NCBI GenBank assembly: GCA_003661775.1
Contig: QMWT01000054.1
Span: 1-6,933, forward strand
DNA: 6,933 nucleotides
Direction of reading: 5' to 3'
From: Thermoprotei archaeon
GTDB lineage: Archaea > Thermoproteota > Thermoprotei_A > Sulfolobales > Ignisphaeraceae
The notes beneath the pieces were generated by a model, which saw only the letters and a list, made by a program, of their open reading frames with translations, made no database searches and was not told the DNA's origin. The position numbers and the translations under genes were made by a program. Positions 6,135 to 6,933 of this stretch are shown piece by piece. Positions within the stretch are counted from its first letter, which is position 1; the number at the start of each line of letters is the position of its first letter.

Positions 6135-6933
6135 CGCTCTTCTTCCCTTGCCAAGTCTTCATGTATCGCTGTGGTCAACGCTATCAGCGCTGAAGCCAAT
6201 GCATAATCTGTGGAAATAACTATACTTGGAGCTACATCTAGCACAATATCTGCAAACCTGAAGATACCAACGGGCACACCTTCACGCGCACCCACCATCA
6301 AGTTGATCTTCTTATTCCTCTTTACCGCGTTAAGCAGCAGGCTTCGTACTTCATCAGCAACCTTAGAAATAGGCTCACCTTCAGGTTCAAAGACTATTAA
6401 TGGCTCGTTCGCGTGCATACGCACAAATTGATACATATCTTGAACCTTCACCACTGTTTTATGGACTTTACGACCGTAACTCTTGACTTGAATACCGTAC
6501 CTAGACTCTATTCCTTCGAAGAGCCCTAGCAAAAACTCCGCTAGTTGTCTAGCGTCGACAGGTCCTATAGGTGTCACAACAAGTTCGCCAATTTCGAATG
6601 TCTGGGCTTCTCGGCCTATCCTAGTCCCCATAGTCCTTGCAGCATCCAGAGGTCCTACATAGGGTTCGTGCGCTACTCTCATCCTCCAGAAGAGCTTGTA
6701 CATGGGATACTTGCATCTTCTCATCTTCTTAGGTACTTCGCTTCCCCTTACGATAGAGATGAAAGCCTTATCTTGCACAATTTCCACGTACACGATTTTA
6801 TCCGGTTCTGTTAGGTCGACACGTGCACCAGTAACCTCTCGAATTGCAGCTCCCACAGCTACATTAACATCTATGCTCGTGAAACTATGCCTGCCCCTCC
6901 TCGTAGTTCTGACTGCGAAACTCTCATCGGGAG
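6131..6933 (-). CDS. THUMP-SPOUT RNA modification protein, probable tRNA methyltransferase (5' truncated by window)
   Basis: The frame stays open to the window edge. The GTG at 6856 is an internal codon: upstream in-frame codons encode SFAVRTTRRGRHSFTSIDV, typical THUMP RNA-binding sequence that continues into VDLTEPDKIVYVEI. The real start is outside. Counting from 6856, a basic linker (about 41-85) is followed by a C-terminal domain (about 86-241) that looks like a SPOUT methyltransferase. It has a strand ending PLIVFEPEG (152-160), a knot-like glycine-rich loop VGAREGVPVGIF (188-199), and a terminal STDYALASALIAL helix (215-227). THUMP proteins usually dock on the tRNA 3' end. A THUMP-SPOUT protein of Thermococcus has, from memory, been tied to 2'-O-methylation near the tRNA acceptor stem, which is a candidate role here. 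The domain assignment is by eye: THUMP is firm and SPOUT likely. The stop overlaps the glycosylase start by four bases, suggesting coupled translation. Confidence 0.82.
   Translation of the reverse strand, partial: PDESFAVRTTRRGRHSFTSIDVNVAVGAAIREVTGARVDLTEPDKIVYVEIVQDKAFISIVRGSEVPKKMRRCKYPMYKLFWRMRVAHEPYVGPLDAARTMGTRIGREAQTFEIGELVVTPIGPVDARQLAEFLLGLFEGIESRYGIQVKSYGRKVHKTVVKVQDMYQFVRMHANEPLIVFEPEGEPISKVADEVRSLLLNAVKRNKKINLMVGAREGVPVGIFRFADIVLDVAPSIVISTDYALASALIALTTAIHEDLAREEER

Noticed and set aside
6854..6856. GTG as the start of the THUMP-SPOUT gene
   Set aside because: Clear THUMP sequence continues upstream in the same frame to the window edge with no stop.

Overview
The window looks like chromosomal DNA of a hyperthermophilic crenarchaeon. 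The basis is protein family content (a GNAT-ABC ATPase fusion, a THUMP-SPOUT RNA-modification protein, a mismatch-type Fe-S DNA glycosylase, a MoxR/VWA pair), heavy use of AGA/AGG and ATA codons, GTG/TTG starts, tightly packed and overlapping genes, few Shine-Dalgarno sites, and a canonical archaeal C/D box guide RNA. No mobile element, CRISPR array, tRNA or rRNA was seen. The genus cannot be named from this sequence alone.

Layout: on the plus strand, the left edge (3-1061) holds the C-terminal part of an acetyltransferase/ABC-ATPase fusion whose start lies outside the window. Its stop codon is embedded in a C/D box small RNA (core 1058-1106). A 165-base convergent gap (1107-1271) follows. 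Everything to its right is on the minus strand and is read from the right edge leftwards: a THUMP-SPOUT RNA-modification protein (6933-6131, start outside the window), a short Fe-S HhH-GPD DNA glycosylase (6134-5478, 4-base overlap), an M28-type metallopeptidase with a PA-like insert (5428-3815), a MoxR AAA+ ATPase (3784-2612) and a VWA protein (2612-1272, 1-base overlap).

How the genes fit together: the MoxR and VWA genes are translationally coupled and probably form a chaperone-like pair of the RavA/ViaA type, in which the ATPase remodels targets presented through a metal-dependent VWA adhesion site. The peptidase lies 30 bases upstream and may be co-transcribed, although a TATA-like element over its stop codon could give moxR-VWA its own promoter. 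The glycosylase carries residues typical of the archaeal T/G mismatch enzyme Mig rather than A/G-specific MutY, which fits repair of deaminated 5-methylcytosine or cytosine at high temperature. It is coupled to an RNA-modification gene, probably for economy of expression rather than shared function.

The most interesting item is the C/D box guide RNA. It has perfect C, D', C' and D boxes, two 12-nucleotide guides and a 3-nucleotide spacer, and it shares bases with the end of a coding sequence. The rest is fairly ordinary archaeal core genome, and I see no clear sign of a wholly new defence or mobile system.
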